Assembly: GCF_014762705.1 (NCBI RefSeq)
Contig: NZ_JABURL010000083.1
Coordinates: forward strand, 1-57,179
Direction: 5' to 3'
DNA length: 57,179 bases
Source: Cyclobacterium sp.
Lineage (GTDB): Bacteria > Bacteroidota > Bacteroidia > Cytophagales > Cyclobacteriaceae
Each line of letters begins with the position of its first letter. The first letter of the stretch is position 1. The notes beneath the pieces are model-generated. The model had not been told where the DNA came from and ran no database searches. It saw nothing but the letters and a program-made list of their open reading frames with translations. Shown piece by piece: positions 38,849-47,032 of the stretch. Made by a program: the position numbers and the translations under genes.

Positions 38849-39064
38849 TTATTTATCCTCTGCCGCATGGTCTTCATTTATAGCACCCGCCACATGGCCA
38901 AACATTTGGAGTACCTGATTGACCTTTGTCAAACTGAGGTTTTCTTTGCCCTGTTCAATCTTTCGAATAACCGTAAGTGCAACCCCTGCCTTTTCTGCGA
39001 ATTCTTCCTGCGTGATGGCCAATTTCCTCCTTCTCGTCTTTACAAAATCTGATAATTGGCTCAT
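38849..39064 (-). CDS. HTH XRE-family regulator, HipB/Y4mF antitoxin-like
   Basis: 71 residues from the ATG at 39064 (an in-frame upstream ATG at 39100 adds 12 atypical residues). A single lambda-repressor-like HTH (TRRRKLAITQEEFAEKAGVALTVIRKIEQGKENL) and a short tail LTKVNQVLQMFGHVAG are diagnostic of Y4mF/HipB-type antitoxins, which normally precede a HipA kinase. No HipA-like sequence follows in 38610-38848, so it is an orphan. It may now regulate the nuclease genes located downstream on the same strand. Confidence 0.85.
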   Translation of the reverse strand: MSQLSDFVKTRRRKLAITQEEFAEKAGVALTVIRKIEQGKENLSLTKVNQVLQMFGHVAGAINEDHAAEDK

Positions 39065-39100
39065 ATTATATGCATTAACGTATAATACTATCTGATTCAT

Positions 39101-39588
39101 TTAAATTATATGTAAAAGGATATCATTAAATGTTCACCCAGATTAAAATAACCCTTTTGTTTTGGTTTCATGTAAACCAGATTAATGCATAATTTATCTG
39201 TGCTAATCTAAGTAATCCGTGGTGCACTTTTTTCACCACAAATTTACATGGATTTGCACAGATAATTTTTTTTCTACCAAATGATAAAATCCCCAATTTA
39301 TCCGCGTTAATCTGTGCTAGCTGTGGTGAATCCACTTTTTTTCACCACAGATTCTCACGGATTTCCACAGATTTTTTTTGGCTTATTAGATGATAGTCAA
39401 ATCATCACTTATTTATCTGTGTTAATCTGCGCTATCTGTGGTAAACTCTTTTTCCACCACTGATTCTCACGGATTCGCACAGATTATTTTTTTCCTGAAT
39501 ATAAACCTGACCCAATCCCCAATTTATCTGTGTTTATCTGTGTTATCCGTGGTGCCTATTTTTCCTGAACCTATCTGTGGTGAATTTA
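39101..39588. other. Gene-free region occupied by a palindromic repeat array
   Basis: Between the HTH gene and the 3' end of the dipeptidyl-peptidase gene. Almost all of 39190-39590 is repeat; the first 90 bp is AT-rich and should contain the HTH gene promoter, but no clear element was identified. Confidence 0.7.
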
Positions 39589-39590
39589 TT
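39190..39590. repeat. Array of 3.5 palindromic ~110-bp units (ATCTGTGTTAATCTG family)
   Basis: Units begin near 39191, 39295, 39409 and 39520 with TTTATCTGTGTTAATCTGNG-type sequence leading to CTGTGGTG. After a T-rich turn they run back as CACCACAGATTCTCACGGAT and TTGCACAGAT, so each unit is a long imperfect hairpin. The fourth is a half-unit followed by a short extra CTATCTGTGGTGAATTTATT. Spacings are about 104, 114 and 111 bp. The same sequence occurs once at 12024-12066. Confidence 0.88.
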
Positions 39591-41439
39591 ATTCTGTAGC
39601 CGCCTGATAGGCCTCCATACCTCCCACTACCGGCAATTGCAGGTAGCTGGCATCCAGGTCCACTGTCAGCTCCGTGCCGGGTTCAGGCCAGAGGGTAAAT
39701 TCCTTGTCACTGGAAAAAATCAACAAACCGATCTGCTGCCCTTTGGGTATGATCTGATCATCAGGCTGCAGCTCAAAGGAAAGCGAATAAAACCGGCCCC
39801 GCTTCAAGGGCTCGCTTTCTGTCAGGGAACGGTGATTTTGCGGATCGGCCCAACCTCGGGTGATGATATTGTCCGTAATCTTGGCATTTTTTCCTTCGTT
39901 CCAGGGCAGGGAAACCAGCCAAACGGAGAGATTGGCGGCAGGCTTGCTGGAAGCCAGCCGGATGTTCATCTCTGCAAGCCCTGAGAGGTGCAGGTCCTCC
40001 TTCAGCTCCGGACTTAAAAACAACAAGCGGTGATCGGTAATTTCGGCCCTGGCCAGTGAAGCTCCGTCAAAGGAAAAATTGTCCACCAGGGTTTCCTTTC
40101 CCTGCCGGGCTGGTTTCTCCAGCTGCAGCTTACCTGCTGCCGGGGCGGCCCCTTCCAGAAAAAGCGGGACGGCTTCAGATTGTGGATGGGGGTAGGCTTC
40201 ATAGGGGGACGGATTCTCCTGACTGTCATTTTCCCGAACGATCCATACTTTTGGATCGTCTTCAACCCCGTTTTCTACCCCGTGCAGGTACCGGGTAAAC
40301 CAGCGGTTCATCATGCGCATGGGAGGCGGTCCGCCATGCCCGTCCTGGTGATAGTACAATTGCACCGGAAGGCCCATGGATTCGGCTTTTTTATAGATCC
40401 GGTAACTGTGTTCGGGCATCACATTCCAGTCGTTGAATCCGTGCGCCATCAGCAGGGCGGCTTTCATGGGCTCCATCTGGTTCAGGTAATCCCTGCCCGC
40501 CCAAAAATCATTGTAGTCTCCGGTCACCCGATCCATGCCTTCCTTCATTTCGATATCGCGGATACGGGCATTGTTCCCGGCCCTTTTGGAGGTGTCGCCA
40601 CTGTGGATAAAATCATACAATACGTCAATATCTTCTCCCAGGTAACCTCCCGGAGAACGCACCAATCCATGGGAGCGGTAATAATGGTAGTAGGAAGTAT
40701 TGGGCGCTATGGGAATGATGGCTTCCAGTCCCTCCACGCCAGTAGTGGCTGCGGCCAGGGGAATGGTGCCATTATAGGAAGTGCCGGTCATGCCTACCTT
40801 TCCGGTAGACCAATAGGCCTCCACAGGATCTCCTCCCTGAGGATGGGTGAAGCCTTTGGCCCTTCCACAGAGCCAGTCGATTACGGCTTTGGGAGCCAAA
40901 GATTCGTTTTTACCACCCACGGTAGGGCTGCCTTGTGACAAGCCTGTTCCCGGAGAGGAGGAATGTACCAGGATATAGCCCCTGGGCACCCAGGTTTGGA
41001 TATGCGAATCGGAAATAAATGGCCGGTTGTTGATGGGGGTTACTTGCGGAGAGACCCTTTCTTCCGGCGGGTAACCCAGTTCGTGACGCACATCCCAGAA
41101 CAAGCCGTCCACATCCGGTGCCACCCCTGCAAAATAAGGACTGCTGACATAAATCACGGGCAATTTTAAGCCTTCATATTCGGTTTGGTAAGGACGGGTC
41201 ACGGCCACATGCATGCGGTCGGGTTGCCCGTCGGCATCTGAATCAAATTCGGTTTCAACCCACAGGTCATGCCGGATCCAGCGGGAAGGATCCTTGAAGG
41301 CCAGCACTTCCTGTGCTTCGCCATTCTCAATTCTGGGTTTTGCACCGGATTGAGCTGGCAGCAAGTGAATGGTCCATCCATTTGCCAGGATCAGGCAAAG
41401 GAGCGTCAATGGATAAAGTATTCCTGATCTATTGTTCAT
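39589..41439 (-). CDS. Xaa-Pro dipeptidyl-peptidase (S15/CocE family)
   Basis: A secreted serine peptidase removing X-Pro dipeptides from proline-rich peptides. The 616 residues begin with a signal peptide (about 1-29, ending HLLPAQS). The alpha/beta-hydrolase core has the nucleophile GTSYNGTIP, the acid in LMAHGFNDWNV and the histidine in YHQDGHGGPP. The jelly-roll C-terminal domain (RGWADPQNHRSL, PKGQQIGLLIFSSD) completes the X-Pro dipeptidyl-peptidase architecture; the size is closer to the bacterial CocE/PepX group than to the 760-residue lactococcal PepX. It stands alone, next to a repeat array. Confidence 0.88.
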   Translation of the reverse strand: MNNRSGILYPLTLLCLILANGWTIHLLPAQSGAKPRIENGEAQEVLAFKDPSRWIRHDLWVETEFDSDADGQPDRMHVAVTRPYQTEYEGLKLPVIYVSSPYFAGVAPDVDGLFWDVRHELGYPPEERVSPQVTPINNRPFISDSHIQTWVPRGYILVHSSSPGTGLSQGSPTVGGKNESLAPKAVIDWLCGRAKGFTHPQGGDPVEAYWSTGKVGMTGTSYNGTIPLAAATTGVEGLEAIIPIAPNTSYYHYYRSHGLVRSPGGYLGEDIDVLYDFIHSGDTSKRAGNNARIRDIEMKEGMDRVTGDYNDFWAGRDYLNQMEPMKAALLMAHGFNDWNVMPEHSYRIYKKAESMGLPVQLYYHQDGHGGPPPMRMMNRWFTRYLHGVENGVEDDPKVWIVRENDSQENPSPYEAYPHPQSEAVPLFLEGAAPAAGKLQLEKPARQGKETLVDNFSFDGASLARAEITDHRLLFLSPELKEDLHLSGLAEMNIRLASSKPAANLSVWLVSLPWNEGKNAKITDNIITRGWADPQNHRSLTESEPLKRGRFYSLSFELQPDDQIIPKGQQIGLLIFSSDKEFTLWPEPGTELTVDLDASYLQLPVVGGMEAYQAATE

Positions 41440-41593
41440 ATGTTTACAATTGTTCTTTAATGGTCATAACCTGCCCCCGACTGAAGGTTTCCGACTTTCG
41501 GGAGAAGCTCACATCCATCCCCCTGTTTGACGTTCCCCTCATGCCTGAGGCAGGCTCCGTTTCATCTGTTTATAATTTGATTTTAATGGTCAG
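41436..41593. repeat. Direct repeat of the leader/start region of the dipeptidyl-peptidase gene
   Basis: TCATATGTTTACAATTGTTC with TTTAATGGTCAT (41436-41467) resembles TCATCTGTTTATAATTTGAT with TTTAATGGTCAG (41562-41593), 126 bp away. On the - strand both read as a leader followed by an ATG, but the second copy opens only eight codons. This suggests a partial duplication or a lost second gene. Confidence 0.5.
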
Positions 41594-41729
41594 ATGGAAT
41601 CTTTGACGATTAAAATAATCATTGCCCTGGATTTAATGATTATATTAATCGTGTCGATTTCAAGGCTTAAAAATAACTTTTTTTTTAAACCCTTCCGAAT
41701 CCTGAGAGAGGATCTCCCCTCGCCTGTCG

Positions 41730-41912
41730 TTGCGATGGTTGGCAGCGGATTTGTCAGGCGGACAGGTAGTAAAAACGCTAAATGGACAGGAAATAACCGT
41801 TTCCATTACCGACGGAAAAGTGATGATCAATGGGGCCGCGGTCACAACTGCTGATCTTTCCGGAAGCAATGGCCTGATACATGTCATAGACGGAGTCTTG
41901 TTACCAGAATAA
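41730..41912 (+). pseudogene. C-terminal remnant of a fasciclin (FAS1) domain protein
   Basis: A reading frame ending at the TAA at 41910 gives AADLSGGQVVKTLNGQEITV, SITDGKVMINGAAVTTADL and SGSNGLIHVIDGVLLPE. This is the conserved final 50 residues of a FAS1 adhesion domain (the NGxIHVIDxVLLP box). The first 90 or so residues of the domain and any signal peptide are missing; upstream in frame is a stop at 41703. A proper terminator follows, so it is the tail of a formerly expressed gene. Confidence 0.75.
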
Positions 41913-41934
41913 TACCATAAAAACCTAATCAGCG

Positions 41935-41961
41935 AGGCTTGCCAAATGGCAGGCCTTTTTT
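41935..41961 (+). terminator. Rho-independent terminator of the fasciclin remnant
   Basis: AGGCTTGCC pairs with GGCAGGCCT across an AAAT loop with one G-U pair and is followed by TTTTTT. It lies 23 bp after the remnant's stop codon, on the same strand. Confidence 0.8.
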
Positions 41962-42000
41962 CGTTTATGTCACTTTCCTGAGAATAAATTCAGATTATTT

Positions 42001-42208
42001 TCATTTCGAGAAGCTCATTTCATCCATGGTATTTCCTTCCAGGTCATAGACTTTGAAATGTATTCTGCTCGAATCGATCTCCAGGATTCCATAAAGGTGA
42101 TTTTTGATCATTTTCAAAAAATGCCTCCCTATAGCCTACCCATTCCTGATCCGGCCCAAGAGCCTGGAGAAAAAAACATGGCCAAATCAGGGCAAACCAC
42201 TTATTCAT
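42001..42208 (-). pseudogene. Deleted/frameshifted gene coupled to the alkaline-phosphatase-like gene
   Basis: The ATG at 42208 overlaps the upstream gene's TGA by 4 bp (ATGA). It opens a hydrophobic, signal-peptide-like MNKWFALIWPCFFLQALG, then PDQEWVGYREAFFEN, and stops at 42044. A second frame, from 42111 to the stop at 42001, reads IKNHLYGILEIDSSRIHFKV and YDLEGNTMDEM. This resembles the C-terminus of calcineurin-type phosphoesterases. The two pieces look like the ends of one gene whose middle was deleted. The family call is tentative. Confidence 0.4.
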
Positions 42209-43293
42209 GGCAAAATCCCGGCAATGGAAGCTGCAGCTTTATCATCGGGATATTTCAGTCCCAGCAATTGGAATACTGTCCGGGCAATCATGGAGGCATA
42301 AGATACTTCCTCCTTTTTCACTTCTCCCAATGCCGGACTATCAGGGCCGATAGCTGCAAGCCAAATTTCTTTGGAACGGGGAATTTCTGAACCATGGCCC
42401 GTCCAGGTAGCCTTATCAATACCTCTGCCATGATCTGTGGTAATGATCATGCTGGTTTTGTCCTTGTACTGTGGTGTGGACTGAATGTATTCCCAAAGTT
42501 CTTTCAGGTAGGCATCAAACTGCTTGATGGAATGCAGGTATTCGTCATACCTGTTGTCATGGGCCCAGTCATCAGGTTCCCCGTAAGCAATGTACACCAA
42601 TCTGGGACCGGTTTTTTTGATGGCTTCCATGGCATAGTGGTGGGTGAAGGCATCCAGCCTTACCCCTGCCCAGGGACCACGAATTTCATCCTGAAACTGG
42701 TTGATCAGCATTTCCCTCTCAGTGAGATCGGGACCTGCTGCTTTATCAAACCCGGCATTCACCGGGATTCCATTGCGCTCCTTATTGATGATATAGGGAA
42801 AAACATCCCAACTGCCAAAAGCCAATATCTTTCCCTTAAATTCAGGTACCTGTTGCAGGTGTTCCAACAGGGTAATGTTTGGATTATTTTTTTTTGCATT
42901 GGAATTGATGCGTTCATCATCTGCAGAGCCGGTTAAAATTTCGTTGTAGCCAGGGTAGGAAAAAAGCATATCATTTTGCAGATCGACCTGATTTCCATAG
43001 GCACGGTTGCCATAAAGCTGCCCTTTTTTTGCCAGAGTAGACCAGGTAAAGGGCATGAGCATTTCCCTGCGATTCTGGGGATCTGTATCCCAAAATTCCT
43101 TCAGCAGTGAGCCTTGAGATTCGATCATTCCCGTGTCATCCACAAATAAAGAATCAGCACCTTTAAACATTTCCTGCCAGCGAAGGCCGTCCACTGTTAT
43201 CAGGAAGATGTTTTCGGTTTGGGTGGTTTTTTGAGCAGGGGCATAACCAAAACCCAGCCCCATCAATATCAGTAGAATAGCCATTTTTTTCAT
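42205..43293 (-). CDS. Secreted alkaline phosphatase superfamily protein
   Basis: 362 residues with a signal peptide (about 1-20, ending GYAPAQ) and an alkaline phosphatase/sulfatase-type fold. The metal and nucleophile segment IFLITVDGLRWQEMF contains Asp, with a Thr/Ser nucleophile position further on (PFTWSTLAKKG). The later metal ligands are in YGEPDDWAHDNRYDEY and IITTDHGRG, then WTGHGSEIP. It fits the uncharacterised phosphodiesterase or phosphoglycerate mutase-like subgroup of Bacteroidota. Its stop overlaps a decayed downstream gene by 4 bp, implying it once headed a two-gene operon. Confidence 0.85.
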   Translation of the reverse strand: MKKMAILLILMGLGFGYAPAQKTTQTENIFLITVDGLRWQEMFKGADSLFVDDTGMIESQGSLLKEFWDTDPQNRREMLMPFTWSTLAKKGQLYGNRAYGNQVDLQNDMLFSYPGYNEILTGSADDERINSNAKKNNPNITLLEHLQQVPEFKGKILAFGSWDVFPYIINKERNGIPVNAGFDKAAGPDLTEREMLINQFQDEIRGPWAGVRLDAFTHHYAMEAIKKTGPRLVYIAYGEPDDWAHDNRYDEYLHSIKQFDAYLKELWEYIQSTPQYKDKTSMIITTDHGRGIDKATWTGHGSEIPRSKEIWLAAIGPDSPALGEVKKEEVSYASMIARTVFQLLGLKYPDDKAAASIAGILP

Positions 43294-43365
43294 AGGACTA
43301 AAGATAAGGATTTTGATTTTTTCCTAGGGTCTGCAGGATTATTTTTTCCTTGAATTAACAGTTGT

Positions 43366-43878
43366 CTATATCCGCTTTTCTTCTTTTTCTTTAAGCACAC
43401 TTACCGTTACCAACAATTGACCCAGATGCCGCTGGCTGTGTTCGGCAGCATGAAAATATAAACCTAAAACAGTACTGGGTAACCTTTTCCGTCCAACATA
43501 ACGGGGTTCCATCAAAGTTTCGGCTGTTGTGCTTTTAAAAATAGCCAGGGCCTGCATCACTTTATTTTCAAAAGTATCAACCAACATTTGGCTTGTTAAT
43601 CCGGGATCAGGAATACCTTCTTTTTTTAAATATTCGAGTTGTTTGCTATTCAGGGATTTTCCTGCCGCATAGGAAAAAAGCCGGTCTATTACTCCTGCCA
43701 TATGCTGGATATGAAAGCCCACAGCAGCACGGCCGGCGACTTTTTCCCATAAATATTCCTCCCGAAAATTTTCCATGTAAATTTTCAGGTCTTCTGCACT
43801 TTGTATCAGGGCATGGGCAGCAGGTTGCAATAAAAAAGGAATTTCGGGGACTGCTCCCCTAAGCCAGGCTTCAGGCAT
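43366..43878 (-). CDS. DinB family protein (second in window)
   Basis: 170 residues with the four-helix DinB fold. The first metal histidine region is GFHIQHMAG (His56, His59) and the second is HAAEHSQRHLGQL with an HxxxHxxxH pattern. The sequence differs clearly from the 146-residue DinB protein at 15406-15846, so it is a separate subfamily (metal-dependent hydrolase-like). It is downstream of the beta-oxidation operon by about 40 bp on the same strand and may be its last gene. Confidence 0.83.
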   Translation of the reverse strand: MPEAWLRGAVPEIPFLLQPAAHALIQSAEDLKIYMENFREEYLWEKVAGRAAVGFHIQHMAGVIDRLFSYAAGKSLNSKQLEYLKKEGIPDPGLTSQMLVDTFENKVMQALAIFKSTTAETLMEPRYVGRKRLPSTVLGLYFHAAEHSQRHLGQLLVTVSVLKEKEEKRI

Positions 43879-43919
43879 TTTGATCTGTATTAGTAGGTAA
43901 CATTTTACTTGCTCAGCAT

Positions 43920-45728
43920 TCAGGCATGAAAAAAGAAGTACTTGCCTTCTGCTATCAGGGAAGCCGCTATTTCCCTTCTCAGGGCTTTGGTATTGACTGC
44001 ATTAATTTTAGTATACCTTTTCAATCCCATTAATAGTACTTTTTGCTCATCCCCGGAGGTAAAGGAATAAATGGCTTCTTTGCCGGCAGCATTTATTTTT
44101 TCCACTGCTTCATAAAGATACACCTGGCTCATGGCCAGATGGATCTTCGCAGCGTCTTTGCCTTTCAGGGCAATCAACTTCTCCGTTCTCAAGATTGTCG
44201 ACTCCGCTGCATATATTTCAATCATGATATCGGCCAGATTCATCATGATCTCCTGCTCTGTTTCCAGTTTATCTCCCAGATTTTGGGCTGCCTGCCCTCC
44301 AATCATAAGGAAAACTTTCTTCAGATTATTCAAAACGGCTTTTTCCCTGGATAAAGGTGCATCATCATCCGGATTTGAAAAATCGGGAACGGCTTTTAAT
44401 TCCTCCCCTACTTTTTGGGCAGCCTCCATGATGTTCAATTCCCCTTTCATGGCTCGCTTTAGCAGCATGCCCACCATTAATATCCGATTGATTTCGTTTG
44501 TTCCCTCGTAAATCCTGGAAATCCGTGCGTCGCGGTAAGCCCGCTCCATGGGTGCTTCGGCAGAATAACCCATGCCTCCGTATACCTGAACACCCTGGTC
44601 TACCACATAATCCAATACCTCAGACCCATGAACCTTTGCAATAGCGCATTCAATGGCAAATTCCTCAACACCCTTAAGCTTGGCTTTGTTGGATTCCATA
44701 CCTTCAGCCTCCAATGCTGCAATACGATCTTCTATATCTTGTCCGGCACGGTAACACAATGATTCGCATGCATAAGTTTTGACGGCCATCTCTGCCAGTT
44801 TGGCCTTTATTGCACCAAAGGAATCAATGGAAACCCCAAATTGCTTTCTTTCGGATGCATATTGTAGGGAAAGACCCAAAATCCTGCGACATCCTCCCAG
44901 CACGCCTGCCCCTAATTTTACCCGGCCAATATTCAGAATATTAACGGCAATCTTAAATCCCTGACCTCTTTCAGCGAGCATGTTTTCTACCGGAACCGGA
45001 CAGTCCTTGAAAAATACCTGGCGGGTGGAACTTCCCTTAATGCCCATCTTTTTCTCTTCCTCATTCATGGAAATACCACCGAAGGTTTTTTCCACCAAAA
45101 AGGCGGAAAGATTTTTGTCCTCATCCACTTTGGCAAAGACAATAAAAAAATCGGCAAAGCCTGCATTGGAAATCCACATTTTTTGCCCGTTAATCAGGTA
45201 ATGGGTCCCTTCCGGATTTAAGGTAGCTTTGGTTTTTCCGCTATTGGCATCCGATCCCGCATCAGGTTCTGTCAGGCAATAACAAGCTGCCCATGCTGCA
45301 TTGGAAAGTTTGGGAAGGTATTTTTCTTTTTGTTGATCAGTACCATAATACAATACAGGGAGAATTCCAATGCCGGTATGCGCCCCATAGGTAGTAGAAA
45401 AAGAACCGGCAGCACCAATGATATCTGCGATCAGCATGGAAGTATTGAAACTCATGCCCAGACCCCCATACACTTCCGGCACCGAAATTGCCAGCAAACC
45501 CAATTCTCCTGCCTTTTTTAAAATTTGAGGTACCAAATCAGGGTTTTGCATGCTGTCAATTTCTTCCATTTTGGGTAAAATTTCTTTATCCAAAAATTCC
45601 TGGCAAGCCTGCGCCATCATTTTTTGTTCTTCGGTAAATGCCTCAGGAATAAAAACATCAGCAGCTGCTGTTTCCCTGATCAAATACGCTCCACCATTTA
45701 GGGCATTATTTTTTGTCAACGGTTCCAT
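43920..45728 (-). CDS. fadE: Acyl-CoA dehydrogenase
   Basis: A flavoprotein introducing the trans-2 double bond in fatty acyl-CoA, the first beta-oxidation step. It has 602 residues, longer than the 380-residue short-chain class, with a C-terminal extension like FadE of Bacillus and mammalian VLCAD. Motifs: CYCLTEPDAGSDANSGKTKA (substrate/FAD site), KMWISNAGFADFF, VYGGMGYSAEAPMERAYRDARISRIYEGTNEI, where the Glu of IYEGTNE is the expected position of the catalytic base. The ETF partner is not in the window. It is the third gene of the fad operon after the thiolase. Confidence 0.93.
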   Translation of the reverse strand: MEPLTKNNALNGGAYLIRETAAADVFIPEAFTEEQKMMAQACQEFLDKEILPKMEEIDSMQNPDLVPQILKKAGELGLLAISVPEVYGGLGMSFNTSMLIADIIGAAGSFSTTYGAHTGIGILPVLYYGTDQQKEKYLPKLSNAAWAACYCLTEPDAGSDANSGKTKATLNPEGTHYLINGQKMWISNAGFADFFIVFAKVDEDKNLSAFLVEKTFGGISMNEEEKKMGIKGSSTRQVFFKDCPVPVENMLAERGQGFKIAVNILNIGRVKLGAGVLGGCRRILGLSLQYASERKQFGVSIDSFGAIKAKLAEMAVKTYACESLCYRAGQDIEDRIAALEAEGMESNKAKLKGVEEFAIECAIAKVHGSEVLDYVVDQGVQVYGGMGYSAEAPMERAYRDARISRIYEGTNEINRILMVGMLLKRAMKGELNIMEAAQKVGEELKAVPDFSNPDDDAPLSREKAVLNNLKKVFLMIGGQAAQNLGDKLETEQEIMMNLADIMIEIYAAESTILRTEKLIALKGKDAAKIHLAMSQVYLYEAVEKINAAGKEAIYSFTSGDEQKVLLMGLKRYTKINAVNTKALRREIAASLIAEGKYFFFHA

Positions 45729-45771
45729 TTTAATTTTTTGTTAGCTTAGAGAATTTTATCAAGCATTTTTT

Positions 45772-46947
45772 TTAGCTGAGCCTTTCGATTACCCCAGCTA
45801 CGCCCTGACCACCTCCGACACATGCGGTAACCAGACCATATGTTTTGTTCCTTTTGGCCAATTCATACATCATCTGTACGGTAAGTTTTCCACCCGTACA
45901 TCCCAAAGGATGACCTAATGCCACAGCCCCACCATTTACGTTTACAATATCCGGATCAAAATCCAGCGAACGGATCACGGCCAGTGCCTGAGTGGCAAAT
46001 GCTTCGTTCAGCTCTATCAGGTCAATATGATTAAGGCTTAAACCCGCCTGCTTTAAGGCTTTTGGGACAGCTTCTTTAGGTCCGATTCCCATAATCCTGG
46101 GTTCAACCCCAGCCACGCTGTAAGAAACCAACCTTGCTTTAGGTTCCAGATTAAGGCTTTTCATCAATCGTTCCGACATAACCACCACAAAAGCAGCCCC
46201 ATCAGAAGTCTGAGAAGAATTACCTGCCGTTACCTGTCCTCCTTGTTTGAATACAGGTTTTAAATTTGCCAAAACCTCCATGGTAGTACCTGGGCGGGGA
46301 CCTTCGTCGGTTTCCACAGTGAATTTTCTTGTTTGTCTTTTTTTATTTTCATCCAGATAGGTTTCTTCTACCTCCACAGGGACAATTTCGTCCTTGAACC
46401 TGCCATTTTCTATGGCGCTCAATGCTTTTTCATGAGATTTGACGGAAAACTGATCCGCATCTTCACGACTTACCTGGTAATCCCTGGCCAGTTCTTCGGC
46501 TGTCAAACCCATACTCAGGTAATAGTCTGCGTTTTTTGAGGCAATATTCCAGTTCAATGCTGTTTTATAACCCATCATCGGTACCATTGACATGGATTCC
46601 GTACCCCCGGCAATGATACAATCTGCCATACCCATTTTGATTTTCGCTGTAGCCAGGGCAATGGCTTCTAAACCCGAACCACAATACCGGTTAACAATAA
46701 AGCCCGGATTTTCTTTTCCCAATGCCAGCAAGGAAATCATGCGCCCCATTTGCATACCCTGTTCCGCTTCCGGTATGGCATTGCCGACAATAAGATCGTT
46801 CACCATTTTATTTTCCAAGCCGGGAATTTCAGCAACCAAATGTTTGATAACATCAGCTGCCAGGTCATCCGGTCGATAAAAACGAAAACTTCCTTTTTTT
46901 GCTTTTCCCACTGCTGACCGATAACCTTCGATGATATATGCGTCCAT
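45772..46947 (-). CDS. fadA: Acetyl-CoA C-acyltransferase (3-ketoacyl-CoA thiolase)
   Basis: Thiolytic cleavage of 3-ketoacyl-CoA, releasing acetyl-CoA. 391 residues of the thiolase family: the active-site Cys lies in NRYCGSGLEAIA (about residue 91), the second half has NVNGGAVALGHPLGCTGGKL with the catalytic His, and the terminal TACVGGGQG has the second Cys. It lies between the FadN-like gene (85 bp upstream) and the acyl-CoA dehydrogenase gene (43 bp downstream), the usual fadN-fadA-fadE order. Confidence 0.95.
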   Translation of the reverse strand: MDAYIIEGYRSAVGKAKKGSFRFYRPDDLAADVIKHLVAEIPGLENKMVNDLIVGNAIPEAEQGMQMGRMISLLALGKENPGFIVNRYCGSGLEAIALATAKIKMGMADCIIAGGTESMSMVPMMGYKTALNWNIASKNADYYLSMGLTAEELARDYQVSREDADQFSVKSHEKALSAIENGRFKDEIVPVEVEETYLDENKKRQTRKFTVETDEGPRPGTTMEVLANLKPVFKQGGQVTAGNSSQTSDGAAFVVVMSERLMKSLNLEPKARLVSYSVAGVEPRIMGIGPKEAVPKALKQAGLSLNHIDLIELNEAFATQALAVIRSLDFDPDIVNVNGGAVALGHPLGCTGGKLTVQMMYELAKRNKTYGLVTACVGGGQGVAGVIERLS

Positions 46948-47032
46948 TGTTAGATTTGATTTAAAATTTTAAGTATAATCACTGCCAAAGGAAATACGGA
47001 ATGGTATTTTCCCTGCAGCATCATGTTATTGC

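Larger units (their letters stand above)
41440..42204. other. 765-bp region with gene remnants
   Basis: It contains a fasciclin-domain fragment with its terminator and a phosphatase-like fragment (both described separately). A direct repeat of about 32 bp (41436-41467 and 41562-41593) duplicates the leader and start region of the dipeptidyl-peptidase gene. The rest (41600-41700) is AT-rich and unassigned. This is a decayed region. Confidence 0.65.

Noticed and set aside
40180-40938. 252-codon antisense ORF inside the dipeptidyl-peptidase gene
   Set aside because: It is a frame shadow of a clearly assigned gene, rich in His, Gly and Val in a way typical of such shadows.
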